Below, piece by piece: positions 27,235-34,920 of a stretch of 64,000 bases of DNA. Position 1 is the stretch's first letter. Every line of letters starts with the position of its first letter. Below the pieces are notes generated by a model that saw only the letters and a list, made by a program, of their open reading frames with translations, was not told the DNA's origin and ran no database searches. The DNA lies in the NCBI GenBank assembly GCA_964632995.1, contig CAZWDL010000028.1, positions 1 through 64,000 on the forward strand. The letters run 5' to 3'. This stretch comes from CAZWDL01 sp964632995. Its GTDB lineage: Bacteria; Bacteroidota; Bacteroidia; Chitinophagales; Saprospiraceae. The position numbers were made by a program, and so were the translations under genes.

Positions 27235-28044
27235 TTACAGGAAATGGGCGCCGTTAGTTCCGTTTTTAGATTGATTATTATTCAGACTACCGGCCTGTTT
27301 CTTCCCGCTTTTTCTATTGCTCATGCCCTCAAGCAGTTCATCGACTGCTGCGCCGTCTTCCGCTTTTTTGAGCAGGTTAAAAGCAAAAAAACGAAGCAGC
27401 GATTCCACCTGAAGCAGTACCTGTCCGCGGGCGGCTTCCACATCGGTAAGCCGCGGTAGGTGTTCAGCAAAGTAAATGTGGTTATTGGCCATTTCCAGCA
27501 GCGAACTGGCCAGCGCCCGCGGGTAAGGAAATTCCGCTTGAATCTCCAGGATGATACCAGCGATTTTTTCACACAGCGATTTATAGGAGAGGAAAAAGCC
27601 TTCCCGGTTCAGTTCATCGACTTCCTTGTTGTGATAAGCTTTGGTTCCTTCCGTTACGACAATACGGTGGAGGATGTCTTCATCGATGAATTCGACATGC
27701 GTGTTTCTCTTGGCCGTATCGACAATAGCGCTGATCACAATATTTAATCGCTCCTTCGGGTCTTCCACGTTCATGGTCTTGAAGTCAATCCGGAACTTCA
27801 TCCATTCCCAGTACCAGTTAATCAGGTACAACAGCAGCAGATGTTTGTTTTCAAAGTACCGGTAAATCGAAGCTTCCGCCGATCCGATCCGCTCGGCCAG
27901 CTTCTTAAAGGTGAAGCGCTCCAGTCCTATCTCGTCGATCAGCAGAATACTGTGTTGCAGAATCTTTCGGCCGAGCGGAGAGCGTTGCGGGTTGCGCAGG
28001 AACAAATTCTCTCTTACGTCGAGTTCGATGGAAAAAGATGGCAT
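27235..28044 (-). CDS. TetR-family transcriptional regulator
   Basis: The 269-residue protein has a TetR helix-turn-helix at about residues 27-75 (ILQHSILLIDEIGLERFTFK, then LAERIGSAEASIYRYFENK). A longer-than-usual ligand domain follows, with a Gly/Ser/Lys-rich tail (NRKSGKKQAG) of no clear role. It lies between the sigma-factor gene (17 bp upstream) and the ABC exporter genes (235 bp downstream), all leftward, so it plausibly controls the exporter in response to its cargo. The 235-bp gap holds no gene; the exporter probably has its own promoter there. Confidence 0.85.
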   Translation of the reverse strand: MPSFSIELDVRENLFLRNPQRSPLGRKILQHSILLIDEIGLERFTFKKLAERIGSAEASIYRYFENKHLLLLYLINWYWEWMKFRIDFKTMNVEDPKERLNIVISAIVDTAKRNTHVEFIDEDILHRIVVTEGTKAYHNKEVDELNREGFFLSYKSLCEKIAGIILEIQAEFPYPRALASSLLEMANNHIYFAEHLPRLTDVEAARGQVLLQVESLLRFFAFNLLKKAEDGAAVDELLEGMSNRKSGKKQAGSLNNNQSKNGTNGAHFL

Positions 28045-28061
28045 AAGGCTCTTTTGTTTTA

Positions 28062-28595
28062 TTAGGCAAGCATTTCTTCCGTCAGGTCGTGCTTGTAATG
28101 CTGATAAATCATTTCTTTCAGCCGTTTTCTGGCAAAAAAGATGCGGCTTTTTACCGTACCCAGGGGGATGTCCAGTTCCTCGGCGATCTCATCGTATTTG
28201 AACCCCTGGTAGTGCAGCAGAAAGGGAATGCGGGCCCATTCTTCTACCTTGGCTACCATTTCCTGTAGTTCACCGATCGTCACATTGGCTTCGCCTTCGT
28301 TGCGTACTGTTTGATCCCCCGAATTCAGGAAGTAGTGGTTGTCCGTTTGATCGTGCAGTGTCTGCCGGCGCTTTTTTTTGCGGTAGTTATTGATAAAGGT
28401 GTTCCGCATGATCGTCATCAGCCAGGCGCGCAAATTGGTGTGCGGCTTGTAAAGATTACGGTACTTGAACGCTTTGTAGGCTGTTTCCTGCAACAAATCC
28501 TGTGCATCGTTTTCGTTTTTGGTCAGGCGCATGGCGAAAGCGTACAGTATATTTTCCATCCTATTAAAATGACTAACAAATTCTAAGTTTGACAT
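28062..28595 (-). CDS. ECF-type RNA polymerase sigma factor
   Basis: The 177-residue protein contains sigma region 2 (about 8-85: FAMRLTKNENDAQDLLQETA, YKAFKYRNLYKPHTNLRAWL) and region 4 (about 115-165: IPFLLHYQGFKYDEIAEELD and IPLGTVKSRIFFARKRLKEM). It would direct RNA polymerase to a stress or envelope regulon. No anti-sigma gene is adjacent, so control may be transcriptional. The TetR gene follows by 17 bp, so the two are probably co-transcribed. Confidence 0.92.
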   Translation of the reverse strand: MSNLEFVSHFNRMENILYAFAMRLTKNENDAQDLLQETAYKAFKYRNLYKPHTNLRAWLMTIMRNTFINNYRKKKRRQTLHDQTDNHYFLNSGDQTVRNEGEANVTIGELQEMVAKVEEWARIPFLLHYQGFKYDEIAEELDIPLGTVKSRIFFARKRLKEMIYQHYKHDLTEEMLA

Positions 28596-28609
28596 AGCCG
28601 TTTTTTTTT

Positions 28610-28617
28610 CAAATATA
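28610..28617 (-). promoter_or_regulatory. Candidate -7 element for the sigma-factor gene
   Basis: On the minus strand this reads TATATTTG, an exact TAnnTTTG match, 14 bp upstream of the start codon. No clear TTG element lies 19-23 bp further out. Confidence 0.4.
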
Positions 28618-29070
28618 GAGCAAATCTCTTTGAAATGAAAGTAATGCTATTATTTTTTTTAGCTAAACTTGAAACATTGAGGGCGTAAAAAAGTTGTAGG
28701 AAACTAAATTTTCTGCGTTTAAAATTTAAAAAATCAATTAATTTTCTTTTAAAATATTGATAATTAAATTTTTAAGTGTTATTAATTTTAATAAATTGAT
28801 TTACGCTTTTTCCTGATAAGAAAACTTTCTTAAGAGCAGAAATACAGCGTGAAGGGGCGGGTAAGAACCATAGGAGTGGGCTGCCGGGGGCCGGCCTGAG
28901 AGCAGCGAGGGTAGCCGGGAATGAGCGGAGGTTAACGGCGGAACGACCTCGAACCACTAATACGCTGTTCTTAATTTTCTTCGTACCTTCCGACAGGCTG
29001 CTAGCCTCCGTTATTCCCGGGCAAGCGGTACAGAACAACCTCGAACCATCTCAAACCATCTCAAACCACT
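28618..29070. other. Gene-free divergent region, AT-rich then GC-rich
   Basis: 28620-28810 is very AT-rich. 28830-29040 is GC-rich and holds an imperfect inverted repeat (CCGGGAATGAGCGGAGG near 28917, its near-inverse TCCGTTATTCCCGG near 29008) and short direct repeats of TCTCAAACCA just before xerD. No ORF with credible composition is present. It separates the divergent sigma-factor and xerD genes. Confidence 0.4.
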
Positions 29071-29973
29071 ATGACCTGGAGTGCTCACCTCAAAAGCTTC
29101 CAAAACTACCTGATGCTGGAGCGCGCCCTGTCCGACAACACCCTGGCGGCTTACCGGCGCGACCTGGAGAAGCTGCTGACCTTCCTGGAGATCAAAGAGT
29201 ACGAACTCTCTCCGGAGGAGATCGAAGTGACCCATCTGCAGGAGTTCATTCTGTGGATCAACGAGTTGGGACTGGGCGCCCGCTCACAGGCGCGGCTGTT
29301 GTCGGCTCTCAAGACTTTTTACCGCTATCTGCTGATAGAAGACCTCGTCGAGGCCGACCCCACCGAGCTGCTGGAGGGGCCCCGCCTCAGCCGCAAGATT
29401 CCCGAGGTGCTCACCTACGATGAAGTGCAGCGCATCCTGGAAGCCATCGACCTGAGCACCGACCACGGCGTGCGCAACCGCGCCATGCTGGAGACGCTCT
29501 ACGCCTGCGGCCTGCGCGTGTCGGAGCTCATCGAGCTGCGCCTCAGCAATCTTTTTCCCGATATCGGTTTCATCAAAGTAATCGGCAAGGGCGATAAGGA
29601 GCGCATCGTGCCTATCGGTGAAGAAGCGGTCAAACACATCGAACTCTACCTGGAAGGCGTGCGCCGCCCGATGATGAATATCAAAAAGGGACACGAAAAC
29701 ATCCTCTTCCTCAACCGCCGCGGCCGGGGCCTCAGCCGCGTGATGGTATTCAATATCGTCAAGGAGGCCGCCCGCGACGCGGGCATCGCGAAGAACGTCA
29801 GCCCCCACACCTTCCGCCACTCCTTCGCCACCCACCTCATCGAAGGCGGCGCCGACCTGAAAGCGGTGCAGGATATGCTCGGCCACGAGTCCATCATCAC
29901 CACCGAAATCTACACGCACCTGGATACGGATTACCTCAGGGAAACGATTATGATGTATCATCCGAGGAAGTGA
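29071..29973 (+). CDS. xerD: Site-specific tyrosine recombinase XerD
   Basis: The 300-residue protein has the N-terminal SAM-like DNA-binding domain (LKSFQNYLMLERALSDNTLA, AYRRDLEKLLTFL) and the C-terminal catalytic domain. Catalytic residues visible: Arg in YACGLRVSELIEL, Lys in IGKGDKERIVPIG, His and Arg in HTFRHSFATHL, His in LGHESIITTEIYTH, and the nucleophile Tyr in EIYTH. With XerC it resolves chromosome dimers at dif. Full length with normal spacing. Tyrosine recombinases of integrons or phages would be expected next to an attachment site or cargo; neither is seen, so the housekeeping role is preferred. Confidence 0.92.
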   Translation: MTWSAHLKSFQNYLMLERALSDNTLAAYRRDLEKLLTFLEIKEYELSPEEIEVTHLQEFILWINELGLGARSQARLLSALKTFYRYLLIEDLVEADPTELLEGPRLSRKIPEVLTYDEVQRILEAIDLSTDHGVRNRAMLETLYACGLRVSELIELRLSNLFPDIGFIKVIGKGDKERIVPIGEEAVKHIELYLEGVRRPMMNIKKGHENILFLNRRGRGLSRVMVFNIVKEAARDAGIAKNVSPHTFRHSFATHLIEGGADLKAVQDMLGHESIITTEIYTHLDTDYLRETIMMYHPRK

Positions 29974-30100
29974 GGGGGAGAAGGCAGGGCTAACGCATCA
30001 TAGAAAAAATAATTCGTTTTTTCCCGGCAACAACTCGGATTGACTGCTTTAGGGTATTTTTACCCCGCCCTTGTTCTCCTCCCTTCTCCGTTCCGGTCCA

Positions 30101-30308
30101 TCATCCCCTGATGCCACCGCCGGAGGCCAGGCAGTGCGGGGGGATGCCGTCCATGATCGCCAGCCACGTGGGCGGGGGGGCGCGAAAAAGGGGTTTTTAA
30201 TTCCGAAATACAGGGGGGGGCGCAGTCAGCGTCGGGAACCATAGGGTACATAGCGCCCCAGGCGTCGCCTTGCACCTGCGTCAGTTCGCAGGTGTTCAAC
30301 TTTTTCAC
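30101..30308 (-). pseudogene. Double-glycine-type leader peptide gene with homopolymer frameshifts
   Basis: The gene starts MKKLNTCELTQVQGDAWG: a short Glu/Leu leader with a Gly-Asp pair at 14-15 followed by Ala16, the same layout as the two GG peptides upstream. As written, the frame then runs through a tract of 8 C (30213-30220) and one of 7 C (30174-30180) into arginine- and proline-rich nonsense ending at 30060. If each tract had one more C, the frame would read LYFGIKNPFFAPP, then TWLAIMDGIPPHCLASGGG, and stop at 30101-30103. That is a coherent peptide with the GC-ending codons of the neighbours. The cause could be mutation, phase variation or homopolymer miscounting in the assembly. Confidence 0.5.
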
Positions 30309-30381
30309 GTTGCGTAAGTTTTGGTAATGAATATATTGATGAAGAGAGTGCTTGATTTTCGGCTGCGCTAATACTTCTATT

Positions 30382-30681
30382 TTATCTATTCCCGCCTATC
30401 AGTATGAGCGTGAAAGCAAAGGCAAGCAGGGCTCCCAGGATGACGAAAATCAAAACCTTTCGCTCTTGAGCGAGCGTCACAACCTCACTTTCGGTTGATT
30501 CCGGGCGCGATGAATCAGGCTTGAAAATGTAAACCAGCCAACATGCCAGGATCAACAAGCCCATAGCAACCTTACCCCAAATACCAGGATCAAGTCCGGT
30601 ATACTTTTCAAATTGCAGGATAGTCAAGGTAGCGAAAGCACCCCAGCCGAATAATTCGAATTGGCTCATTTTCTTTTTCAT
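30382..30681 (-). CDS. Small membrane protein in the GG-peptide cluster (candidate immunity protein)
   Basis: The 99-residue protein has three hydrophobic stretches (about 11-22, 38-53 and 75-95: GKVAMGLLILACWLVYIF and VLIFVILGALLAFAFTLIL) joined by a charged loop (KPDSSRPESTESE). It sits between the bacteriocin-like peptides on the same strand. Small multi-span membrane proteins encoded beside class II bacteriocins commonly give self-immunity, which is the reason for the suggestion; no sequence family was recognised. Confidence 0.55.
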   Translation of the reverse strand: MKKKMSQFELFGWGAFATLTILQFEKYTGLDPGIWGKVAMGLLILACWLVYIFKPDSSRPESTESEVVTLAQERKVLIFVILGALLAFAFTLILIGGNR

Positions 30682-30797
30682 TGTTCTTATTTTTTACGAT
30701 CTACTGAGGGGAGCTAGTGCATGATGTGATTTGGCCGAGCAAGCCCTGGAAAACTACTTCAACCAAACCACATCGCTGTCAGCAGAATAAAGGGAAA

Positions 30798-31010
30798 TCA
30801 AGTTGCCCCGGCAGCGGCTCCGACGGCAAGGCATCCGATGGCAATACTTCCCCAAAGCACCTGACTTCCGGGGACTGCCACCGATGCCAAGGCAGCGATT
30901 CCACGGACGGCGGCAGTCCCGGCGCAGACGCCTGCGGTGAAATCAAGCGCATCCCGCCACCAGGCGCCGCCTTCGATATTTGAAAGTTCTTCGAGATTCA
31001 TTTTTTTCAT
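30798..31010 (-). CDS. Double-glycine leader peptide, bacteriocin-like (peptide B)
   Basis: The 70-residue precursor starts MKKMNLEELSNIEGGAWW: a leader with acidic and hydrophobic residues ending in Gly14-Gly15, the site cut by C39 peptidases. The predicted mature part has 55 residues. It is rich in Gly/Ala with small-xxx-small spacing (FTAGVCAGTAAV, GSIAIGCLAVGAAAGA) and two cysteines, as in two-peptide class IIb bacteriocins that form paired membrane helices. It lies 18 bp after peptide A and shares its size and an FTAGV block. No C39 peptidase gene is in the window; the ABC exporter at 25-27 kb lacks that domain. Confidence 0.7.
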   Translation of the reverse strand: MKKMNLEELSNIEGGAWWRDALDFTAGVCAGTAAVRGIAALASVAVPGSQVLWGSIAIGCLAVGAAAGAT

Positions 31011-31028
31011 AAAGGATTGATTTTAAGG

Positions 31029-31235
31029 TCAATTAATAGAAAGCAATCCCAGACAGGTTCCTATGGCGCTGCCCGAAGCGAAACTCGCTGCGTATACACC
31101 GGCGGTAAAGGTGAGGGGATTGGATAAAAGAACAGCGGTACCCAGGAATCCGGCGCCGCATAGCGCCCCGGCAACCCAATGCTTGTAGGCGCCGCCTTCC
31201 AGCATCTCCATCCGGCTGAAACTAAGCGTTTCCAT
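31029..31235 (-). CDS. Double-glycine leader peptide, bacteriocin-like (peptide A)
   Basis: The 68-residue precursor begins METLSFSRMEMLEGGAYK, with the Gly14-Gly15-Ala16 junction in the same position as in peptide B. The predicted mature 53 residues have two hydrophobic Gly/Ala helices (HWVAGALCGAGFLGTAVLL and FTAGVYAASFASGSAIG) and two cysteines. Paired with peptide B it fits a two-component pore-forming bacteriocin or an intercellular signal. It is the first gene of the leftward cluster. About 180 bp upstream are four phased TGGGACA heptamers. Confidence 0.7.
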   Translation of the reverse strand: METLSFSRMEMLEGGAYKHWVAGALCGAGFLGTAVLLSNPLTFTAGVYAASFASGSAIGTCLGLLSIN

Positions 31236-31415
31236 AATAAACGTATTAAAAAGTGAAACTTGGACCGAACACCTTTTCAGAGCCGTCGGCTTTCGGCTCT
31301 CCGATGCGCATCTGGTTTCTTTTCACTCGCAGTCAGATGTTCTGGTATATAGTTAAATGAGGGTATTACTTTCAATCGGCTTTCTTCAAAATTACGGGTT
31401 ATCCCAATACGATGT

Positions 31416-31452
31416 TGGGACATTTTGGGACAAGATGGGACATTTTGGGACA
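31416..31452. promoter_or_regulatory. Four TGGGACA iterons at exact 10-bp spacing
   Basis: TGGGACA occurs at 31416, 31426, 31436 and 31446, each separated by 3 bp, so all four face the same side of the helix. The block lies upstream of the bacteriocin-like peptides and downstream of the XRE gene. Phased direct repeats are typical binding sites for multimeric activators or repressors. Confidence 0.6.
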
Positions 31453-31524
31453 TCCGGCGGCCGATATCAAAAAATTCCGCCCCTTCACTCCGGGAATTTT
31501 AGAGTGAAACACTGAAACAGTGAG

Positions 31525-31938
31525 TCAACCTTTCCCATTTCCGTTTTCCAGTTTTGCCACCCGTTCCTGCAGCGTTTTCACCACGCGCACCAGTTCGCGA
31601 TAGTCGTACAACTCCCCATACGGCGTTACCGGTTCGCGCACCCGCGGCGGCGCCTGTTCCTCCGGCAGCGGGTAGGGTTTTTCGAGCACGGGCTGCGGGG
31701 GAATATCTTCGAAGGCGAGGTAGCTGCGCAGCAGGCGATTGAGGTCGACCCGGGCGATGTCCTGCAGGCGCAGGAGGTAGTCGATCCCCGGATTGTTGAT
31801 GCCCCGCTCCCAGTTGCTGACGACGGCCGGTTTGCTGCCCTTGCTTTCGATGCGCAGCAGACCGGCCATCTCCTCCTGGCTGAGGCGCCAGCGGGAGCGG
31901 ATGGTCTTGAGGTTCTGAGGCAGATGGTCCTTTTGCAT
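31525..31938 (-). CDS. XRE-family helix-turn-helix regulator with coiled-coil tail
   Basis: The 137-residue protein has a Cro/C1-type HTH at about residues 9-70 (LKTIRSRWRLSQEEMAGLLR, then KPAVVSNWERGINNPGIDYL). A proline-rich linker follows, then a C-terminal heptad segment (YRELVRVVKTLQERVAKLEN) suited to dimerisation. It is upstream of, and co-directional with, the GG-peptide cluster, with the phased TGGGACA sites in between, so it is the obvious candidate regulator. A weak promoter (TTG, 18 bp, TATCTTTA) is visible just upstream on the minus strand. Confidence 0.85.
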   Translation of the reverse strand: MQKDHLPQNLKTIRSRWRLSQEEMAGLLRIESKGSKPAVVSNWERGINNPGIDYLLRLQDIARVDLNRLLRSYLAFEDIPPQPVLEKPYPLPEEQAPPRVREPVTPYGELYDYRELVRVVKTLQERVAKLENGNGKG

Positions 31939-32217
31939 TTTTTAATCATAAAGATAAGTATCTGTTGATTAATTCAAAAAATAGTTGAATGTTTTCATGC
32001 TTTTTCTGATATTGATTCCCCAAGCGATTTTTGCTAACTTGTTATTGTCTGCTAATTCAGGATTTGTGAAAATATGACGCCGCTATTTTTTTGGCTCGCA
32101 AGGCAAAAAATGCAGGCATAGCGAAGCTACGGCGAGGCTTTTTAACGCAGCGAGGCGAAAAAAGAGAAAGTCAGAATTCAACAAATCCTGGGTTGGTAGA
32201 CTATATTCCCAAAACCC
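31939..32217. repeat. Gene-free segment with a MITE-like inverted repeat
   Basis: CAGGATTTGT (32058-32067) and its exact inverse ACAAATCCTG (32181-32190) bound 133 bp. The interior is full of self-similar words (GCAAGGCAAAAAATGCAGG, GGCGAGGCTTTTTAACGC). The leftward short ORF there is low-complexity and rejected. Confidence 0.4.
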
Positions 32218-32568
32218 GTGAAAAAGCGCAGGCAAAAGCATACAGGCAAAACGTTTGAAACGCGGCGGGCGGCGTTCCGGGAGGCGAAGCAGGATCATGG
32301 GGTGCCGATGGGGAAGCAGCCGGATGAAGTACTCAGACCCAAAACGTCGATGGGAAAAAAGTATAAGTTGGATCGCCGTAACCGAAGGCTTTACATTTTC
32401 CGCATACTGGTTTCGCTATTCGGATTTAAGGATGTTGACGAAGAAGAGATCTATATTCGGGAAGATAAGGAAGTCATATACACCGATGGAGATCGGCAGA
32501 TGGAGCATTTCAATACTGGTAAAGGAAACCCCAAACTCAAAAAGCATTATTATTTCAAAAGAAGATGA
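32218..32568 (+). CDS. Small basic hypothetical protein
   Basis: The 116-residue protein starts at a GTG and is strongly basic (KKRRQKHTGKTFETRRAAF; KKYKLDRRNRRLYIFR). It ends in HFNTGKGNPKLKKHYYFKRR. The family is not recognised. Its stop overlaps the ATG of the next gene (ATGA at 32565-32568), so the two are translationally coupled. The basic N-terminus followed by a compact beta-like C-terminus resembles small nuclease or nucleic-acid-binding proteins in accessory modules, but no catalytic motif can be pointed to. Confidence 0.55.
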   Translation: MKKRRQKHTGKTFETRRAAFREAKQDHGVPMGKQPDEVLRPKTSMGKKYKLDRRNRRLYIFRILVSLFGFKDVDEEEIYIREDKEVIYTDGDRQMEHFNTGKGNPKLKKHYYFKRR

Positions 32569-33302
32569 TTGATGTTGAATATATAGCCAACCTCGCAGAG
32601 GAAGACGATTATTATTTGTTTCCCGAGTACGCCGGTGCGAAAATGCGTCAACTGGAGGGATTATCTGTCGTTAGCCTGCGGATCAGCAGTGCTAGGTTCG
32701 ATTCCATGGTCAATGAAGCATTGGAGCTTCCGGCCCTGATGGAGTTTGCTTTGCTTAGGCTACAGGAGTTCAATCGATTGTATGCTGCCTTTGTAGAATT
32801 GACCCCCAAAAGAAAGAGCAGGTTGAGATCGTATAAAGGAATGCTGTATGGGTTGCACAAGGAACTTCCAGAAGCAAGATTTGTACAAAAAGAATTTGAT
32901 TTGCCGGGAGGTTACTCCCAATTTGCCGGGCTGCTCGCCTTAGAAAATTATGCTATTCCGTTTTTCGCCCGGCGTCTGCTGATTAGTCCGTTTTTTTTCG
33001 GACTCATCATTCCTGAAAACCTGTTTCACAAATCGCCGGCGGAAGACCTGTTAGATAAATTATACGCCTTGATGACGCCGGAGATCAATCGCGGGGATCT
33101 GTATGAGGCAAAAGTAATGACCCACATCGCGGATTGGCGGATGCTGATCTTTCGTACTATGACGGATGGTCAGGACCGGCAGTACCTGGAGTTTTACGGT
33201 CGGCGGGAACAAGTCGAACCCACGATCGTCCGCTTTTTACTTCCCCGGATGAAGGAAAAGTTTTACTTCAGGGACGCACAGCCGGGGAGGCAGGGCCGCT
33301 AA
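32565..33302 (+). CDS. Hypothetical protein coupled to the small basic gene
   Basis: The 245-residue protein is mostly helical with no signal peptide. A hydrophobic stretch (about 128-150, PFFARRLLISPFFFGLIIP) could be buried or membrane-associated. It is encoded in ATGA overlap with the 116-residue protein upstream, which suggests stoichiometric production, as in toxin-immunity or toxin-antitoxin pairs. I recognise no domain. The region is less GC-rich than the housekeeping part of the window, in line with accessory DNA. Confidence 0.6.
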   Translation: MIDVEYIANLAEEDDYYLFPEYAGAKMRQLEGLSVVSLRISSARFDSMVNEALELPALMEFALLRLQEFNRLYAAFVELTPKRKSRLRSYKGMLYGLHKELPEARFVQKEFDLPGGYSQFAGLLALENYAIPFFARRLLISPFFFGLIIPENLFHKSPAEDLLDKLYALMTPEINRGDLYEAKVMTHIADWRMLIFRTMTDGQDRQYLEFYGRREQVEPTIVRFLLPRMKEKFYFRDAQPGRQGR

Positions 33303-33535
33303 CCGGAGGAAGCGTTTACCGCTCCGGTTGCCGCCGAATTTTCCCGAAGAAAAAAGCAGGTGAGCTCCAGCGCCGCCTCCACGCCGTACAGGTTGGCGGC
33401 GACTTCAGCCAGCACCCGGCTGAGGTGGCTGACGCGGCGATCGTCTTCCAACCGGAAGATATAGGTTTTCCAGTAGGAGGCATAGCAGTCAATGGCCTCC
33501 TGTATTTGTTTCCTGGTCGGTTCGTCGACTTCCAT
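33299..33535 (-). CDS. Small hypothetical helical protein
   Basis: The 78-residue ORF (MEVDEPTRKQIQEAIDCYAS, then WKTYIFRLEDDRRVSHLSRV) has balanced, amphipathic helical composition and a natural-looking start. It is convergent with the 245-residue gene and overlaps its end by 4 bp. No family is recognised and it could be spurious, but codon composition favours this strand. Confidence 0.45.
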   Translation of the reverse strand: MEVDEPTRKQIQEAIDCYASYWKTYIFRLEDDRRVSHLSRVLAEVAANLYGVEAALELTCFFLRENSAATGAVNASSG

Positions 33536-33751
33536 CGGCAGGGTAAATTAAAGCATCATTTAAAAACACATCTTTTTCTTTCCTATAAAGAATATTGTTA
33601 TTATATTCACTTAACTAGGTACAAACGAGCTCCCGCCCAAAGGCTTTGAGGTTGTTCCGGCTATCAAAATATTGTATTTGCTGTGTCTTTTTGAAAAGCT
33701 GCGGCAAAAATGCCTGTGAAATTAATTGGTCAGCTCCCAAAAACGCACCTT

Positions 33752-34630
33752 ATGACCGATCAACAAAAGCTCTACCGTATCTTTCGGCTGATCCGGCTGC
33801 TCAGTCAGCGGCCGCCCCTGAAAGCAGCTCGGCTTGCTGAGATTTTGGAAACCAGTCCGAAGACTATCTACCGCTATATTAAATTATTGGAGTCGGTGGG
33901 TTACCAAATAGATAAAGATGAGTACCACCGGTACTTCCTGTTGGTGGACTTCAGTCACGAGGATGGCAAGTTGTTCGATACGGAAGAAGCCGGCTTTCTA
34001 CAGGACTTGCTCTGGCAGGCGCCCGCGGGGCATCCGCTGCGCGACCGGCTGCTGCATAAATTGAACCGCTAGTACTCTCTGGCTCCTCTGGTGCAAAGCC
34101 TCGTCAAGTTCAACGTCTACGAACACATCCGCACACTGGGCCAAGCGCTGGAGTCGGGACGGCGGGTTCGGCTGCACAATTACTATACGGGAGAAGGAAA
34201 TTTGAGCACCCGCTATGTAGCACCCGTAGAGTTTCAGCAAGGCTATACCTACATCTGGGCTTTCGATCTGGACAAACAGGACTACCGCCAGTTTAAAATC
34301 GAACGAATCAGCGACGTGGAAATCCTGGAGGAACCCATAGAGGGAGAACACGAAAGCCGAACCCTGGATATCTTCGGCTGGACCGGCCCCCAGTGGTTAC
34401 CCGTTAAACTTAAACTCAATACCCGCGCTCATCAACTCCTCCTCGAAGAATACCCCGACGCCCGCCCTTTCGTGCGCACCCACAAAGGCCGGGCCATCTT
34501 CGACGGCATGGTTCGCGACTGGCACGGCATCGGACGGTTTATCCTCGGCCTGCCGGGACAAGTCGAAGTGTTGGAACCGGAGGACCTGAAACATTATCTG
34601 CGGAAAAGAATCGGAGAGTTTGATTTTTAA
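33752..34630 (+). pseudogene. WYL-domain transcriptional regulator interrupted by an amber codon
   Basis: From ATG 33752 the frame encodes a DeoR-like HTH (FRLIRLLSQRPPLKAARLAE, then TSPKTIYRYIKLLESVGYQI). TAG at 34070-34072 stops it, and the same frame continues without further stops through a WYL domain (HNYYTGEGNLSTRYVAPVEF, YIWAFDLDKQDYRQFKIERI) and its C-terminal extension to 34630. Only one codon breaks an otherwise full-length protein of about 290 residues. A GTG at 34091 could restart the WYL half alone. WYL proteins often control CRISPR-Cas and defence genes, and this one sits directly upstream of the cas operon, so its loss could derepress the locus. Confidence 0.8.
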
Positions 34631-34735
34631 ACCGGAAAGCGGAGACAAGCGAGTCAGGGGGGAATTGGGGAAGCGATAAGAGATACAAATCTATTCGGGA
34701 AGGCAGTGTTGTCGAAAATCGAATAAAATAGTTCC

Positions 34736-34767
34736 TTGACAATTTGACAAAAAAATGAATATTTTTG
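34736..34767 (+). promoter_or_regulatory. Strong Bacteroidota-type promoter of the cas operon
   Basis: TTG at 34736-34738 and TATTTTTG at 34760-34767 (TAnnTTTG) are 21 bp apart, an excellent match. Predicted start near 34774 gives a 145-nt leader before the small membrane protein gene at 34921. Confidence 0.7.
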
Positions 34768-34795
34768 TTTAAAGATATGTAGTAGGTGTTGAAAA

Positions 34796-34835
34796 ATGAT
34801 CAAGTTTATAAAAACAAAAATTGAAACAAGATCAT
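34796..34835 (+). promoter_or_regulatory. Leader stem-loop carrying a CRISPR-repeat-like 3' end
   Basis: Bases 34810-34827 match the last 18 nt of the array repeat at 15 positions, including the full 8-nt crRNA handle ATTGAAAC (34820-34827). The segment also folds: ATGATC-aa-GTTT (34796-34807) pairs with AAAC-aa-GATCAT (34824-34835). A second fragment AAAACAAGG (34866-34874) also matches the repeat interior. It lies in the predicted 5' leader of the cas operon. It may be a degenerate repeat or simply an AT-rich hairpin. Confidence 0.4.
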
Positions 34836-34920
34836 GGATGTAGGGGTTGGCAGAAATTTTCCATTAAAACAAGGGCTTTAATTCTCCACCCCTCATTTAA
34901 TCATTTCAAAAGAAACTAAA

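Noticed and set aside
28618..29070. tRNA or attachment site next to xerD
   Set aside because: No cloverleaf or dif-like sequence could be recognised; the inverted repeat is imperfect and the GC-rich block has no tRNA features.
32083..32298. 71-codon minus-strand ORF before the small basic gene
   Set aside because: It covers the inverted-repeat element and reads as low-complexity sequence without a credible start context.
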